From Pseudoflavonifractor capillosus (GTDB taxonomy: Bacteria > Bacillota > Clostridia > Oscillospirales > Oscillospiraceae): a stretch of DNA of 64,000 bases. The notes below the pieces were generated by a model. It was not told the DNA's origin. It saw nothing but the letters and a program-made list of their open reading frames with translations, and did not search any database. Made by a program: the position numbers and the translations under genes. Location of the stretch: NCBI RefSeq assembly GCF_016899775.1, contig NZ_JACJJE010000015.1, positions 1 to 64,000 of the forward strand, in the 5' to 3' direction. Positions 51,718 through 59,030 of this stretch are shown piece after piece. How positions within the stretch are numbered: position 1 is the first letter of the stretch; each line of letters starts with the position of its first letter.

Positions 51718-52281
51718 ATGACCTTGGGTGAAAATTTGCGGCTCCTGCGCAGAGAAAAGGGCCTCTCCCAGGAGCAGGTGGCCCAGACCCTGTTCGTAGC
51801 CCGCCAGACGATTTCCAAATGGGAGAACGGCCAGGCGGGGCCAGGGGTGGAGAGCTTGAAGGCTCTGGCTAAACTGTACGGGGTAAGTCTAGACCGACTG
51901 GTGGGAGCGGAGTCTTCGTCCGTACCGGAATCCCATCAACCAGATATGAAGCGCGCCGAACTCGCCGACTGGTATTGGATGCTGGTACTGGGGTTCGGAA
52001 TCAACGCCGCAGTCTGGCTTCTCTTTCTGGCGGCGGCCTTTAGCCGTACAGGGATTCCCCTGGCTTCGCTGGCTCTGGTGGCTGGAATTTGGCGAAAAAC
52101 TCCGGGGATGTGGCTGGTGACCCAGCTGCTTCTGGTGCTGGAGATTCTATGGATTTTTGGCGGCCTGTTTCAGATAGCCACTCTAGCGGCGCTGTTGGGC
52201 CTGGTCCGGTGCTTGGTAAATGTAGCATGCCTACTTGCCCTGCGCCAAAAGCGTATGCGGATGCGGTTTCATGTTGCGTAG
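51718..52281 (+). CDS. XRE regulator with C-terminal membrane domain (first of three)
   Basis: 187 residues. The HTH is at 5-60 (LGENLRLLRREKGLSQEQVA, ARQTISKWENGQAGPGVESL); after a linker, four hydrophobic segments lie at about 90-115, 118-132, 138-158 and 162-182. HTH-XRE proteins with TM tails are common in clostridia and may sense envelope state. ATG 51718 is seven bases after GAGGTG; GTG 51709 is an alternative. Its end abuts or overlaps coaE, so coaE may be co-transcribed. Confidence 0.82.
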   Translation: MTLGENLRLLRREKGLSQEQVAQTLFVARQTISKWENGQAGPGVESLKALAKLYGVSLDRLVGAESSSVPESHQPDMKRAELADWYWMLVLGFGINAAVWLLFLAAAFSRTGIPLASLALVAGIWRKTPGMWLVTQLLLVLEILWIFGGLFQIATLAALLGLVRCLVNVACLLALRQKRMRMRFHVA

Positions 52282-52900
52282 TGAGGTGAGCATTACGAAA
52301 ATCATCGGCATCACCGGCCCCACCGGGGCGGGGAAGACCACCGCCCTCAATGAGGTGGAGAAGCTGGGCGGCGCGGTCATTGACTGCGACGCGGTGTACC
52401 ATGAATTGCTGGAAAGCGATATTCCTTTACAGAGTAAACTGGAGGAGCTGTTCGGCCCCCTGCGGGGGGAGGACGGGGCCATCGACCGGAAGAAGCTGGG
52501 GGCCATCGTCTTTGGCGATCCCGAGAAGCTGGAGCTCCTCAACACGGTGGCCCAGAGGGCCACGGTGGCGAAAACCCGGGAGCTGGTATACGGATGCGAG
52601 CGCGAGGGGAGACCCCTGGCGGCCATCGACGCCATCGCCCTGCTGGAGAGTGGCCTGAAGGAGCTCTGTCACGCCACTGTCGCGGTGATCGCGCCCCCGG
52701 AGGTGCGGGTGCGGCGCATCATGGCCCGGGAGGGCATTTCAGAGGACTACGCCTGGGCCCGGGTGCGGGCCCAGAAGCCGGACGATTACTTTATAAAGGG
52801 GTGCGACTACACCCTTTGGAACGACTGTGCCGGCCCGGAGGAATTTGGAGCCCGGGTGCGGGCGCTTTTGGAGAAACTATTTGCGGACAAGGAGGTCTGA
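52271..52900 (+). CDS. coaE: Dephospho-CoA kinase
   Basis: 209 residues. P-loop GITGPTGAGKTTALNEVEKL (res 9-28), DCDAVYHELL, GDPEKLELLNTVAQR and DAIALLESGLKELCHATVAV with later RIMAREGISEDYAWARVRAQ identify CoaE, the last CoA synthesis step. Length fits. Start uncertain: ATG 52271 overlaps the XRE gene by 11 bases without a clear ribosome site; GTG 52286 is nearer a GTGAGG site. M18 peptidase gene follows after 3 bases. Confidence 0.9.
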   Translation: MLRSEVSITKIIGITGPTGAGKTTALNEVEKLGGAVIDCDAVYHELLESDIPLQSKLEELFGPLRGEDGAIDRKKLGAIVFGDPEKLELLNTVAQRATVAKTRELVYGCEREGRPLAAIDAIALLESGLKELCHATVAVIAPPEVRVRRIMAREGISEDYAWARVRAQKPDDYFIKGCDYTLWNDCAGPEEFGARVRALLEKLFADKEV

Positions 52901-52903
52901 ACC

Positions 52904-54313
52904 ATGAAGGACAAGGAAAAGAGCCGGGGCGATCAGCTGCGGGAGGCTCTGTGCTATGACAAGAAGAACGGCTATGACCGGGTGAACCGGGAAGAACTGG
53001 AGGCCATGGAGGCCTACTGCACCGGCTACAAGCAGTTTTTGGACGCGGGCAAGACCGAGCGGGAGTGCGTGGACCGGGCTGTGGCCCTGGCGGAGGCCGC
53101 CGGCTTCCGGGAGTACAAGCGGGGCATGGACCTGAAGGCCGGGGACAAGGTGTACCGGGTGAACCGGGGCAAGTCCGTCATGCTGGCGGTGATGGGCCGG
53201 AAGGGCCTGGAGGAGGGCGTGAACATTGGGGCCGCCCACATCGACTCCCCCCGCCTGGATTTGAAGCAGAACCCCCTCTATGAGGCGGACGATCTGGCCT
53301 TTTTGAAGACCCACTACTACGGCGGCCTGCGCAAGTACCAGTGGGTGACCATCCCCCTGGAGCTCCACGGGGTGGTGGCCCTGAAAAACGGCCAGGTGGT
53401 CCGGGTGTCCATCGGCAACGGGGAGGGGGACCCCCTGTTTACCATCGACGACCTGCTGCCCCACCTGGGGGTGGAGCAGTCGAGAAAACCCCTGGGGGAG
53501 GCCATCCCCGCCGAGAGCCTGAATATCCTGGTGGGCAGCCGCCCCCTGCTGGACGACGAGGGCAAAGACCGGGTGAAGCTGTCCGTTCTGGAACTGCTGA
53601 ACCGGAAGTACGGCATTGTGGAGGAGGATTTTATTTCCGCCGAGCTGTCCGCGGTGCCCGCCTTCAACGCCAGCGACATCGGCTTTGACCGCTCTCTCAT
53701 TGGGGCCTATGGCCACGACGACCGGGTGTGCGCCTACGCCTGCTTTGCCGCCCTGCTGCAGCTGGGGACTCCGGAGCGCACCGCCGTGTGCATGCTGGCC
53801 GATAAGGAGGAGATCGGCTCCGAGGGTGTCACCGGTATGAAGTCCGCCGCCTTCGACACCTTTATGGAGGACCTGTGCGCCGGGCAGAACGTGCCCCTGC
53901 GGGTGTGCTACGAAAGATCCTTCTGTCTGTCCGCCGACGTGACGGCGGCCTACGACCCCAACTTCGCCGACGTGTACGAGAAGCGCAACAGCGCCCTGGT
54001 AAACGGCGGCGTGGGCCTGTGCAAGTACACCGGCTCCCGGGGCAAGTCCGGGGCCTCCGACGCCTCCGCCGAACTGGTGGCCTATGTTCGGAAGGTGCTG
54101 GATGAAAACGGCGTGATCTGGCAGATGGCCGAGCTGGGCAAGGTGGACGCCGGAGGCGGCGGCACCGTGGCCATGTTTATGGCCGAGCGGAACATTGACA
54201 CCCTGGACGCGGGGGTGCCCGTGCTCTCCATGCACTCCCCCTTCGAGACGGTGGGCAAGCTGGACTGCTATATGACCTTTAAGGGCATGAAGGCCATTTA
54301 CGAGGCCCGGTAA
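52904..54313 (+). CDS. M18 family aminopeptidase
   Basis: 469 residues. Metal-site motifs GAAHIDSPRLDLKQNPLY (HxD), MLADKEEIGSEGVTGMKSAA (EE catalytic pair) and LSADVTAAYDPNF, and the C-terminal VPVLSMHSPFETVGKLD (H ligand), are typical of the clostridial M18 zinc aminopeptidases. Cytoplasmic peptide turnover is the likely role. The AAGGAGGT ribosome site overlaps the coaE 3' end. A short hairpin (54321-54336) may terminate it. Confidence 0.93.
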   Translation: MKDKEKSRGDQLREALCYDKKNGYDRVNREELEAMEAYCTGYKQFLDAGKTERECVDRAVALAEAAGFREYKRGMDLKAGDKVYRVNRGKSVMLAVMGRKGLEEGVNIGAAHIDSPRLDLKQNPLYEADDLAFLKTHYYGGLRKYQWVTIPLELHGVVALKNGQVVRVSIGNGEGDPLFTIDDLLPHLGVEQSRKPLGEAIPAESLNILVGSRPLLDDEGKDRVKLSVLELLNRKYGIVEEDFISAELSAVPAFNASDIGFDRSLIGAYGHDDRVCAYACFAALLQLGTPERTAVCMLADKEEIGSEGVTGMKSAAFDTFMEDLCAGQNVPLRVCYERSFCLSADVTAAYDPNFADVYEKRNSALVNGGVGLCKYTGSRGKSGASDASAELVAYVRKVLDENGVIWQMAELGKVDAGGGGTVAMFMAERNIDTLDAGVPVLSMHSPFETVGKLDCYMTFKGMKAIYEAR

Positions 54314-54805
54314 GGGCCGTCAGAGGCGCCCCTCTGTTCTTTCGGGCCGCCTCCCCTGCGAAATATGGGGACTCTCTCCGGATTTTTTTGTAGGGACCCC
54401 ACAGGCGCACCCTGTGTGCTCCTACGGCAGTGACCACCCGGGCAGCATGGATCGGAAACCCAGGCGCAGAAATTAGATTGCATCAGCCCCAATTTTGGGA
54501 AGATCAGGCCCCCAGTGGGGCCGGGGTGAATTCAGATTGTCACACAGATTTCCACGCGCCGGAAGGGTTATCGCGAGCTTAAAAGAGAATACCCTCGTAA
54601 TAGGGGGATCGGGGGAAAGCGGCCTATGGACCTAGGCGGAGCCGTAGTCCATCGGACGCGTCCCCCGGCGATTCTTTGGTTCCTTTCTCATCGATGAGAA
54701 AGGAACTCGCCGCCCGGGACACGTCCCGAAGGAATGAGAGGGAATTTTCGGCGGCGAAATCCAGCCCTCTCATTCCAAAAAGATTCCATATAGGGAGGAA
54801 ACACT
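54314..54805. repeat. Intergenic repeat block 6 (before the anion transporter)
   Basis: 492 bases. A short terminator-like hairpin CAGAGG-CGCC-CCTCTG with TTCTTTC (54321-54343), a cassette GTAGGGACCCCACAGG..CCTGTGTG..CTCCTAC (54390-54425), then composite copy E (54428-54762). After it a GGAATGAGAGGG / CCCTCTCATTCC inverted repeat (54731-54742 and 54765-54776) brackets the end of copy E. Confidence 0.8.
54428..54762 (-). repeat. Composite structured element, copy E
   Basis: 335 bases, the most diverged copy. Its main stem is a 28-base perfect palindrome, GTTCCTTTCTCATC and its complement (54679-54706). The second stem is ATGGAC/GTCCAT (54626-54652), and the GGCCCC-ACTG-GGGGCC hairpin lies near 54507-54524. 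CTGCGCCTGGGTTT at the 3' part (minus strand) and GGATTTCGCCGCC at the 5' end are conserved. Confidence 0.75.
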
Positions 54806-55903
54806 GTGGGGAAACGAATTCTGGATCTGTTCCGCCGGGATGTGGTGCTGACGGTCTCGCTGGTGCTGGCGGTGCTGTCCTGTCTCATTGCGCCGCCCAG
54901 TCCGGCATATGTGGGGTATATTGACTTCAATACCCTCATTGTGCTCTTCTGCCTGATGCTGTTGGTGGAGGGGCTGCGGGAGGAGAATTTCCTCCAGTAC
55001 ATCGCCGCCAAAGTGCTCTCCCGGGTGGGGACTATGCGTGGGATGGCGGCTACCCTGATCTTTCTCTGCTTTTTCAGCAGCATGTTCATCACCAACGACG
55101 TGTCCCTCATTACCTTCGTCCCCCTGGGGGTGATGATGCTGCGGATGGCCTCCCTGCGCCGGAAGCTGTGCTATACCGTCACGCTGATGACCATTGCCGC
55201 CAATCTGGGCAGCATGTTTACCCCCATCGGCAATCCCCAGAACCTGTACTTATTCGCCCTGTCCGGACTGAGCCTGCCGGAGTTTCTGCTCCTCACCGGT
55301 CCCTACGCCGCGGGGGCGGCTCTGCTGCTGGGTGTGTGCGTGCTCTTTGGATACCGCCACCGCCAGCTGTCCATCCGCATGGGGGAGACCGCTCCTCTGC
55401 GCCGGGGAAACATCGCCTTTTATCTGGTCCTCTTTCTGCTGTGCGTGCTCACGGTGGCGGGCTTCCTGCCCCACCCGGCACTGCTGGCGGTGGTGGGAAT
55501 TCTGCTGCTGTGGCGGAACCGGGGACTGTTTGTCCGCATCGACTACTCCCTGATTCTCACCTTTGTGTTCTTTTTTATCTTTGTGGGCAATTTGAAGCAG
55601 CTGGATGCGCTCCAGACCTGGATCGGCGGGGCTATGGCCGGCCGGGACCGGCTCATCGGGGTGCTGGTCAGCCAGGTCATCAGCAACGTGCCCGCCGCCA
55701 TGCTCCTGTCCGGGTACAGCAGTGATCTGCGGGAGCTCATCGTGGGGGTGAACGTGGGAGGCCTGGGGACCCTGATCGCCTCCATGGCCAGCCTGATCTC
55801 CTACAAGCAGGTGGCGGGACAGTACCCCAGTCTGAGAAAGCGGTATTTGATCCTGTTCACCCTCCTGAACCTGGGCTTTTTGGTGCTGCTGTATTGGATC
55901 TGA
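54806..55903 (+). CDS. SLC13/ArsB-type anion transporter
   Basis: 365 residues, about ten TM segments. GYIDFNTLIVLFCLMLLVEG, FFSSMFITNDVSLITFVPLG, ANLGSMFTPIGNPQNLYLFA and VISNVPAAMLLSGYS carry the two SxxP/NxP-like hairpin motifs of the ion transporter superfamily. It is shorter than classical ArsB (about 430). Possible substrates are arsenite, citrate or other dicarboxylates; nothing nearby decides. GTG 54806 is seven bases after GGAGG. Confidence 0.85.
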   Translation: MGKRILDLFRRDVVLTVSLVLAVLSCLIAPPSPAYVGYIDFNTLIVLFCLMLLVEGLREENFLQYIAAKVLSRVGTMRGMAATLIFLCFFSSMFITNDVSLITFVPLGVMMLRMASLRRKLCYTVTLMTIAANLGSMFTPIGNPQNLYLFALSGLSLPEFLLLTGPYAAGAALLLGVCVLFGYRHRQLSIRMGETAPLRRGNIAFYLVLFLLCVLTVAGFLPHPALLAVVGILLLWRNRGLFVRIDYSLILTFVFFFIFVGNLKQLDALQTWIGGAMAGRDRLIGVLVSQVISNVPAAMLLSGYSSDLRELIVGVNVGGLGTLIASMASLISYKQVAGQYPSLRKRYLILFTLLNLGFLVLLYWI

Positions 55904-55990
55904 GGACATGCAACCCATAGTTGCCCCCGGGTTGATTGTGTTGCCCCGTCGGTTTGTGGTATACTGCATCCAGAACGGGAGGTGGGCAGC

Positions 55991-56728
55991 ATGTCACTGG
56001 GGGAACGCATCAAAGCCCTCCGCAGGCGGGCCGGCCTGTCACAAGAACAGGTGGCCGAGCAGGTGGGGGTGAGCCGTCAGGCGGTGGCCAAGTGGGAGGC
56101 GGGACAGAGCGCTCCCAGCACAGAAAATTTGAGAAAGCTGGCACAAGTCCTGCAAGTGGGTCTGGAGGAGCTGGCCGGGGAGCCCGCTGCAGCCTGCGGA
56201 CCCGATCAAACTGGGCTGGGCCGGTCCATCAGAACCTGCTTGCAGAGCGCCCTGTCAGTGGCAGGGGCCTACCTGCTCCTCTTTATACTGGGGATAACGG
56301 CGTGGGAGTTCCGCACGCTTCCGGATTGGATGCTGGAATGGCGCTTTGTATTCGGGGTGCTGGTGAATGTTCCCTTTCTGGTTCCGGTGCCGGTGTATGG
56401 ATGGTGCGCGGGGCTTGCCGTGCTACTGGCTCTGCTGGGACTGCGGTGGACGGTCTGGACCTCCTTCCTGGCCTTTGGACTTGGAATCCTGCTGGGAGGA
56501 TGGTTTGGAGACGATCCATCAGCGGCGGGTCCCGGCGGGGATATCCAGGGGTGGATGATCTGGGCCGGAATGTTTCTGGTTGGGCTGGTGTGCGGCGCGG
56601 TGGGAGATGTCCTGGCCCGGCGCGGGATGGCGCTGCGCTCCCGGGCAGGGTGGCGCTGGGCGCTGATCTCTCTGACAGCCGTCCTGGCTGTGGGGCCCCT
56701 GATCTGGATTTTCTACTGGACGTTCTGA
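55991..56728 (+). CDS. XRE regulator with C-terminal membrane domain (second of three)
   Basis: 245 residues. HTH at 3-60 (LGERIKALRRRAGLSQEQVA, VSRQAVAKWEAGQSAPSTEN); six hydrophobic segments from about 78 to 245. Same architecture as the 51718 gene but a different membrane part. ATG 55991 lies six bases after GGAGGTG. A TATACT at about 55960 may be its -10. Ends at a bidirectional terminator shared with the convergent lipoprotein operon. An overlapping frame of similar size in another register is a shadow. Confidence 0.8.
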   Translation: MSLGERIKALRRRAGLSQEQVAEQVGVSRQAVAKWEAGQSAPSTENLRKLAQVLQVGLEELAGEPAAACGPDQTGLGRSIRTCLQSALSVAGAYLLLFILGITAWEFRTLPDWMLEWRFVFGVLVNVPFLVPVPVYGWCAGLAVLLALLGLRWTVWTSFLAFGLGILLGGWFGDDPSAAGPGGDIQGWMIWAGMFLVGLVCGAVGDVLARRGMALRSRAGWRWALISLTAVLAVGPLIWIFYWTF

Positions 56729-56737
56729 GATAACGCA

Positions 56738-56775
56738 AAAAGAGATGAAAAGTGAATTCACTTTTCATCTCTTTT
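56738..56775. terminator. Bidirectional terminator, 38-bp perfect palindrome
   Basis: AAAGAGATGAAAAGTGAATT-type arms centred between 56756 and 56757 with T runs in both directions, between two converging genes. Confidence 0.9.
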
Positions 56776-56781
56776 CGTTTC

Positions 56782-57219
56782 TTATGTTTCGCTCAGAGGG
56801 GCGGTGAGACACAGGGTCTGTGCGTTGATGGTCAGATACAGGGTGGCGTCCCGGCTTCCGTCGGAGTACTCTGTCACTCCGTACACCCCATAGCCCTCCG
56901 GCTGGTCCGGAAACACCAGGGTGTAGATCTGGGCGTTGGGGGCCGCATCCTGGGCGGGGGAGAGAGTGCCGGTGTACGTCTCCCCGGCGGCGTGGTCGGT
57001 GAGGGTGATGGTTCCGCCATCCAGCTGGGCTGTGAGGTTCAGCAAGGGGACGTTTTGGATGGAGGTCCCCTCCGCCGCGGCCAAAATCTCTCCGTCCTCC
57101 TGGGACTGGAGAGTTTGGGCGGTCCAGGTCAGACCCTCCGGGATGCCGGAGGCGGAAGCTACGCCGCACCCGGTCAGGAGCACCAGGGCAAAGGCACATA
57201 AAAGAGTGCGCAGTTTCAT
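56782..57219 (-). CDS. Small lipoprotein coupled to an XRE regulator
   Basis: 145 residues. The signal sequence ends in the lipobox LLTGC (Cys at about 18), so it is probably anchored outside the membrane. The mature part is a small beta-rich domain (AEGTSIQNVPLLNLTAQLDG, DHAAGETYTGTLSPAQDA, GVYGVTEYSDGSRDATLYL). No family recognised. Its ATG overlaps the stop of the XRE-membrane gene as ATGA, so they are made together, suggesting a sensor lipoprotein plus membrane regulator (inference). Confidence 0.75.
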   Translation of the reverse strand: MKLRTLLCAFALVLLTGCGVASASGIPEGLTWTAQTLQSQEDGEILAAAEGTSIQNVPLLNLTAQLDGGTITLTDHAAGETYTGTLSPAQDAAPNAQIYTLVFPDQPEGYGVYGVTEYSDGSRDATLYLTINAQTLCLTAPLSET

Positions 57220-57788
57220 TTCAGTCTCCTCTCCAAACGCCGTACTCGGACGGCCATGACGGCACATGTCAGCAGCGCCAGAACGATCAGGACAGTTTGT
57301 GCCTCGTAAGGGATCAGAGGCCCGCCGGCGGTTAGAATCACTGTGGGGCCGTCGGAACTTCCAATGACTCCAAGGCCTTGGGCTCGAAACAGATCGAGCC
57401 AGAGCAGGTTTCCCAAGAAGGTCAGAGGCGGGATGAGGGAAACCAGGCACAGGCCCGCTCCGATCCAAAGAACGACTTGAAACATCCGTAAGTACCGCCG
57501 GGCGGTGTTCTTTTGGGACTGCTCCATGGCCTGGACCGCCGCCTGGCCTGCCTCCTCCTTGGTGAGGGTGGGGGAGGGGGTGCGCTCCCCCTGGAGGAGC
57601 TCCACCAGGGAGACGTTTAAAGCCTGGGCCAGGGGGTCCAGCAGCTTCAGGTCCGGAAACCCCTTTCCAGTCTCCCACTTGCTGACCGCCTTGTCAGTGA
57701 CGTGGAGCCGCTCCGCCAGCTCCTTTTGGGTGAGATTCTGTTCCTTGCGGAGCTGGGCCACAAAGCGGCCGAACTGGATGTTGTCCAA
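57216..57788 (-). CDS. XRE regulator with C-terminal membrane domain (third of three)
   Basis: 190 residues. HTH at 1-60 (DNIQFGRFVAQLRKEQNLTQ, VTDKAVSKWETGKGFPDLKL), TM segments near 105-130 and 160-180, and a basic tail RVRRLERRLK. TTG 57788 is eight bases after AAAGGAG and matches the family start (DNIQFGRF); ATG 57806 overlaps that site. The gene has its own promoter and is translationally coupled to the lipoprotein gene. Confidence 0.82.
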   Translation of the reverse strand: MDNIQFGRFVAQLRKEQNLTQKELAERLHVTDKAVSKWETGKGFPDLKLLDPLAQALNVSLVELLQGERTPSPTLTKEEAGQAAVQAMEQSQKNTARRYLRMFQVVLWIGAGLCLVSLIPPLTFLGNLLWLDLFRAQGLGVIGSSDGPTVILTAGGPLIPYEAQTVLIVLALLTCAVMAVRVRRLERRLK

Positions 57789-57814
57789 GGAAATCGCTCC
57801 TTTCATTCCCTGCT

Positions 57815-57843
57815 ATCATAGCGTATCGCCTGAAAAATGGCAA
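57815..57843 (-). promoter_or_regulatory. Promoter of the XRE-lipoprotein operon
   Basis: On the minus strand, TTGCCA (57843-57838), 17-base spacer, TATGAT (57820-57815). Confidence 0.7.
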
Positions 57844-57943
57844 CCTACCAAAAGTAGAGCGGCGCTGTCCGCACCAAAAGAGGGATAGAAGCCGTCCCTC
57901 CGGGCCATGCTAAAGCGTATCGGAACAGAAGGAGGCGCATAGC

Positions 57944-58648
57944 ATGGAAGAACAGCACACTCTGGAGCCAAGAGGGGAAAATACTGAGAACCAGTCCATC
58001 TTGGAGTTCGGCTCGTCCCTCATCCAGTCCAAGCGGGGGACCATCCATGTGCTCACCATCGTGGGACAGATCGAGGGGCACCAGGTGCTTCCCCCCACCA
58101 GCAAGAGCACCAAGTATGAGCATGTTATGCCCCTGCTGGCCCTGGTGGAGGAGAGCGACGAGATTGACGGCCTGCTGGTGCTGCTGAACACGGTGGGGGG
58201 CGACATTGAGGCGGGGCTGGGCATTGCGGAGCTCATTGCCAGCATGTCCAAGCCCACCGTCTCCCTGGTGCTGGGGGGCGGGCACTCCATCGGGGTGCCT
58301 CTGGCGGTGTCCGCCAAACGGTCCTTCATCGCCCCCTCGGCGGCCATGACCATCCACCCGGTGCGCCTCAACGGCCTGGTCATCGGGGTGCCACAGACCT
58401 TCTATTACTTCGAGCGCATCCAGGAGCGGATCACCCAATTTGTAACAGCCAACAGTGGGATAAAGCGGGAGGACTTTACAAAGCTGATGCTCCAGACCGG
58501 GGAGCTGGCCGCCGACGTGGGCAGCGTTATCTACGGCGAGGAGGCGGTGGAGCTGGGGCTGATTGATCAGATCGGGGGTCTGTCCGACGCGCTGACATAT
58601 CTTCACAAGATGATCGAACAGCGGAAGCGGGCCGAACCGGCGGAATAG
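57944..58648 (+). CDS. TepA-like ClpP-family serine protease
   Basis: 234 residues, Clp/crotonase fold. LLVLLNTVGGDIEAGLGIAE corresponds to the ClpP substrate strand, LGGGHSIGVPLAVSAKR holds the Ser, and AAMTIHPVRLNGLVIG the His; a later Asp is plausible. B. subtilis TepA (YmfB) is associated with protein export and spore outgrowth. No signal peptide or TM is obvious, so it is probably cytoplasmic or peripheral. AAGGAGG ribosome site. Confidence 0.85.
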   Translation: MEEQHTLEPRGENTENQSILEFGSSLIQSKRGTIHVLTIVGQIEGHQVLPPTSKSTKYEHVMPLLALVEESDEIDGLLVLLNTVGGDIEAGLGIAELIASMSKPTVSLVLGGGHSIGVPLAVSAKRSFIAPSAAMTIHPVRLNGLVIGVPQTFYYFERIQERITQFVTANSGIKREDFTKLMLQTGELAADVGSVIYGEEAVELGLIDQIGGLSDALTYLHKMIEQRKRAEPAE

Positions 58649-58896
58649 ATGGGTCCGGCCACCTGAACTGCCGCTGCAGAACAACCTCTGGGGGCGGACA
58701 GAGATGTTGGGCCGGGCCTGTCCCGCTGGGAGATGCGGTGCGGGAAAAAATTCAGAAGAGAGAGAAAAGAGACCACCATAAACGGGTATTTTTTCCAAAT
58801 AAGAGCGGGAAATTCTGAGTAAATCTGAGAGAAACAAAAACGGAATTCTAACTTGACAAGCAAAAGCACTTCACAATCTGCGGCTGAGAAATGAAA
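58649..58896. other. Intergenic region after the TepA-like gene, nothing recognised
   Basis: About 250 bases of the 382-base gap before the surface locus: no convincing open frame and no clear terminator (one GC stem near 58720-58745 is followed by A, not T). The second half is distinctly AT-rich relative to the neighbours and contains a TTGACA at 58853 without a matching -10. Confidence 0.5.
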
Positions 58897-58924
58897 TTGA
58901 CAATTTTTTAAATGAGTGTATAAT
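58897..58924 (+). promoter_or_regulatory. Promoter of the surface locus
   Basis: Consensus TTGACA (58897-58902), 16-base spacer and consensus TATAAT (58919-58924). It leaves an untranslated leader of about 100 bases before the SLH-transglutaminase gene. Confidence 0.85.
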
Positions 58925-59030
58925 TTATACAAGCTTTGCCCCTTTTCGGCCAGATTCGACGGGGCAGGTGTGTGTTGTGTTTGATTTTGAAAAATGCCTA
59001 CTGTTGCAGATTTGAGGAGAGTGTGTGTTT

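Noticed and set aside
52877-54235. 452-codon minus-strand frame
   Set aside because: Antisense to the M18 aminopeptidase gene; low-complexity shadow.
55936-56733. 265-codon plus-strand frame overlapping the second XRE-membrane gene
   Set aside because: Gly/Arg/Ser-biased translation in the wrong register; the overlapping frame has an HTH and a good ribosome site.
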